A DNA stretch of 64,000 nt from NCBI RefSeq assembly GCF_029227915.1, contig NC_079885.1, positions 3,720,001-3,784,000 on the forward strand, written 5' to 3'. Shown piece by piece: positions 61,309 through 64,000 of this stretch. The DNA comes from Hydractinia symbiolongicarpus (lineage: Eukaryota; Cnidaria; Hydrozoa; Anthoathecata; Hydractiniidae). A program made the translations under genes and the position numbers. How positions within the stretch are numbered: position 1 is the stretch's first letter; every line of letters begins with the position of its first letter. The notes below the pieces were generated by a model. The model did not search any database and was not told the origin of the DNA. It worked only from the letters and a program-made list of their open reading frames with translations.

Positions 61309-61312
61309 CCCA
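61309..61312. repeat. Right target-site duplication CCCA
   Basis: Partner of 56674-56677; the satellite continues as GCGAATCGG. The base before it (G at 61308) can be read either as the last base of the inverted repeat or as the first base of a 5-bp GCCCA duplication. Confidence 0.8.
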
Positions 61313-62047
61313 GCGAATCGGTAAATTCCAACAATCATGTCAAATTAAGAAGAATGTTATTTCTTGGGTCCAATTGTCTCGCTTATCACATTTATAAGGT
61401 CACAGACCAAAATCAGCTCAATTAAGTCCCACAGTCAATCGTTTCACTGTTAAAACTGATACAACCTAGTATTACCAGAAAAATATCACTAAATACATGT
61501 TGGTACGAAAATGTGACGCAACCGCTGTAACTCAAAGGGACTGATACCGTTAGAAAGTCATTGAAATGTAGTTTGGGAAACTGCCTCTATTTCTTCAACG
61601 CGCGCTACCGGCCAGGATTGGTCCCACAGTAAAAAAAGACTTATTTATCTAAATTTTTTAATGAAGCGCTCCAAACAGCGACCAGTGTAATAGCTGAGTT
61701 CCGGCAATCATGTCAAATTAAGAAGAATGTTATTTCTTGGGGTCCATTTGGCTCACTTATCACATTTATAAGGTCACAGTCCAAAGTTACTTCAATTAAG
61801 TCCCAGAGTCAATCGTTTCACTGTTAAAAGCGATACAACTTAGTAATATCGGAAAAAAATCACTAAATACATGTTGGTACGAATATGTGACGCAACCGTT
61901 GTAACTCAAGCGCATTGATACCGTTAGAAAGTCAATGAAATGTAGTTTTTAAAAATGTTTCTATTTCTTCAGCCCGTGCTAACGGCTAGGATTGGTCCCA
62001 CAGTACAAAATGACTTATTTATCTAAACTTTTATATAAAGCGCTACC

Positions 62048-62250
62048 ACAGCGCCCAGTGAAATAAGAAAATACATTATGGTACGAATATGTGACGCAAC
62101 CGTTGTAACTTAAGCGGATTGACACCGTTAGAAAGTCAAGGAAATGTAGTTTTTGAAAATGTTTCTATATCTTCAACGCGCGCTCACGGCTAGGTTTGGT
62201 CCCACAGTACAAAATGACTTTTTATCTAAACTTTTAAATAAAACGCTACC
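62048..62250 (+). repeat. Truncated satellite monomer (203 bp step)
   Basis: ACAGCGCCCA at 62048 recurs at 62251. The junction at about 62064 joins CCCAGTGAAAT to AAGAAAATACATTATGG, skipping roughly 170 bp of the monomer. Confidence 0.8.
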
Positions 62251-64000
62251 ACAGCGCCCAGCAAATCGGTAAATTCCAGCAATCATGTCAAATTAAGAAG
62301 AATGTTATTCCTTGGGTCTAGTTGTCTCATTTATCACATTTATGAGGTCAAAGTCCAAAATCAGTTCAATTAAGTCCCACAGTCAATCCTTTCACTGTTA
62401 AAAGCAATGCAACCTAGTAATATCGGAAAAAAATCATTAAGTACTTGTTGGTACGAATATGTGACGCAACTGTTGTAACTCAAACGGATTGACACCGTTA
62501 GAAAGTCAATGAAATGTAGTTTTTGAAAATGTTTCTATTTCTTCAGCGCGTGCTAACGGCTAGGATTGTTCCCACAGTACAAAATGACTTATCTATCTAA
62601 ACTTTTATATAAAGCGCTACCACAGCGCCCTGTGAAATCGGTAAATTCCAGCAATCTTGTCAAATTAAGAAGAATGTTATTTCTTGGGTCCAATTGTCTC
62701 GCTTATCACATTTATAAGGTTACAGTCCAAAATCAGTTCAATTAAGTCCCACAGTCAATCGTTTCACTGTTAAAACTGATACAACCTAGTATTACCAGAA
62801 AAATATCACTAAATACATGTTGGTACGAAAATGTGACGCAACCGCTGTAACTCAAAGGGACTGATACCGTTAGAAAGTCATTGAAATGTAGTTTGGGAAA
62901 CTGCCTCTATTTCTTCAACGCGCGCTACCGGTCAGGATTGGTCCCACAGTAAAAAAAGACTTATTTATCTAAATTTTTTAATGAAGCGCTCCAAACAGCG
63001 ACCAGGGTAATAGCTGAGTTCCGGCAATCATGTCAAATTAGGAAGAATGTTATTTCTTGGGGTCCATTTGGCTCACTTATCACATTTATAAGGTCACAGT
63101 CCAAAGTTACTTCAATTAAGTCCCAGAGTCAATCGTTTCACTGTTAAAAGCGATACAACTTAGTAATATCGGAAAAAAATCACTAAATACATATTGGTAC
63201 GAATATGTGACGCAACCGTTGTAACTTAAGCGCATTGATACCGTTAGAAAGTCATTGAAATGTAGTTTTTAAAACTGTCTCTATTTCTTTAGCGCGCGAT
63301 AACGGCTAGGTCTGGTCCCACAGTAAGAAACGACTTATTTATCTAAATTTTTAAATGAAGTGCTACCACAACGACCAGTGTAATCGCTGAGTTCCGGCAA
63401 TCATGTCAAATTAAGAGGAATGTTATTCCTTGGACTTCAATTGGCTCATTTACCACATTTATGAGGTCAAAGTCCCAAATCAGTTCAATTAAGTCCCACA
63501 GTCAATCCTTTCACTGTTAAAAGCAATGCAACCTAGTAATATCGGAAAAAAATCATTAAGTACTTGTTGGTACGAATATGTGACGCAACAGTTGTAACTC
63601 AAGCGGATTTATACCGCCAGAAAGTCAATAAAATGTAGTCTTTGAAACTGTTCCTATTTATTCAGCGCGTGCTAACGGCCAGGATTGGTCCCAGAGTAAG
63701 AAATGACATATTTATCTAAATTTTTATATGAAGTACTACCACAGCGCCAAGTGAAATCGGTAAATTCCAGCAATCACGTCAAATTAAGAAGAATGTTATT
63801 TCTTTGGTTCATTTGCCTCACTTATCACATTTATAAGGTCACAGTCCAAAATCAGTTCAATTAAGTCCCACAGTCAATCGTTTCACTGTTAAAAGCTATA
63901 CAACCTAGTATTACCAGAAAAATATCACTTAATACATGTTGGTACGAATATGTGACGCAACCGTTGTAACTCAAGCGGATTGATACCGTTAGGAAGTCAT

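Larger units (their letters stand above)
61309..64000 (+). repeat. Satellite array resumes after the transposon, ~7 monomers, open at window end
   Basis: Same monomer, orientation and subtypes as the array left of the insertion. The first bases (CCCAGCGAATCGG) continue the monomer that is broken off at 56677, apart from the duplicated CCCA. Two stretches, about 61330-61860 and 62650-63180, are near copies of each other and of about 52600-53150. One monomer is truncated (62048-62250). Nothing else is seen here. Confidence 0.97.

Noticed and set aside
1-64000. CENP-B box in the satellite
   Set aside because: No match to the vertebrate CENP-B box pattern (TTCG followed by A and CGGG at the proper spacing) was seen in the monomers read.

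Overview
The window is animal (metazoan) nuclear DNA from a long satellite array, interrupted by one DNA transposon. About 152 head-to-tail copies of a roughly 373-bp, AT-rich monomer fill positions 1-56677. After a 4631-bp insertion the same satellite resumes at 61309 and runs off the window end. No host gene, tRNA or rRNA is visible. The species cannot be fixed from the sequence. Short introns (48-131 bp) and a RAG1-like transposon point to an invertebrate animal, which is an inference.

Satellite: all monomers lie in the same orientation and differ by substitutions and small indels. They fall into recurring subtypes, best seen in a variable box following AAGCGCT (for example CCAAACAGCGACCAGTG, ACCACAGCGCCCAGTG, ACCATAGGGCCGAGTG, ACCACAACGCCCAGTG). 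Several blocks show higher-order structure. There is a fresh 1861-bp (5-monomer) tandem duplication at 9927-13648, and a 1862-bp 5-mer higher-order repeat at about 21997-29735 with one extra monomer inserted. A 2.5-kb block at 5290-7830 is reused at four other places. Units of 746/1491 bp occur at 38-41 kb, and 4- to 7-mer spacings at 51-56.6 kb. Three truncated monomers (99, 100 and 203 bp) mark deletion junctions.

Transposon (56678-61308): the ends are inverted repeats starting CACGTTCGTTT, flanked by a duplicated CCCA of the satellite. Inside, on the minus strand, is one split gene of about 10 exons (60841 down to 57222) encoding a RAG1-like recombinase. In order it has a zinc-binding N-terminal region, RING finger, C2H2 finger, degenerate nonamer-binding motif, an RNase H-like core with apparent D, D and E catalytic residues, and the CxxC...HxxxxH zinc site of RAG1. 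No RAG2-like reading frame is present. This copy appears broken: an in-frame TAA interrupts the RING finger, exon 8 has a -1 frameshift, and the exon 3/4 junction does not keep phase.

Most notable point: the two transposon ends share a second conserved block placed 11 bp farther from the tip on one side. Read as heptamer CACGTTC plus nonamer-like AAATTAATT, the spacers are exactly 12 and 23 bp. This is the asymmetric layout of vertebrate V(D)J recombination signals, here on a RAG1-only element sitting in satellite DNA.
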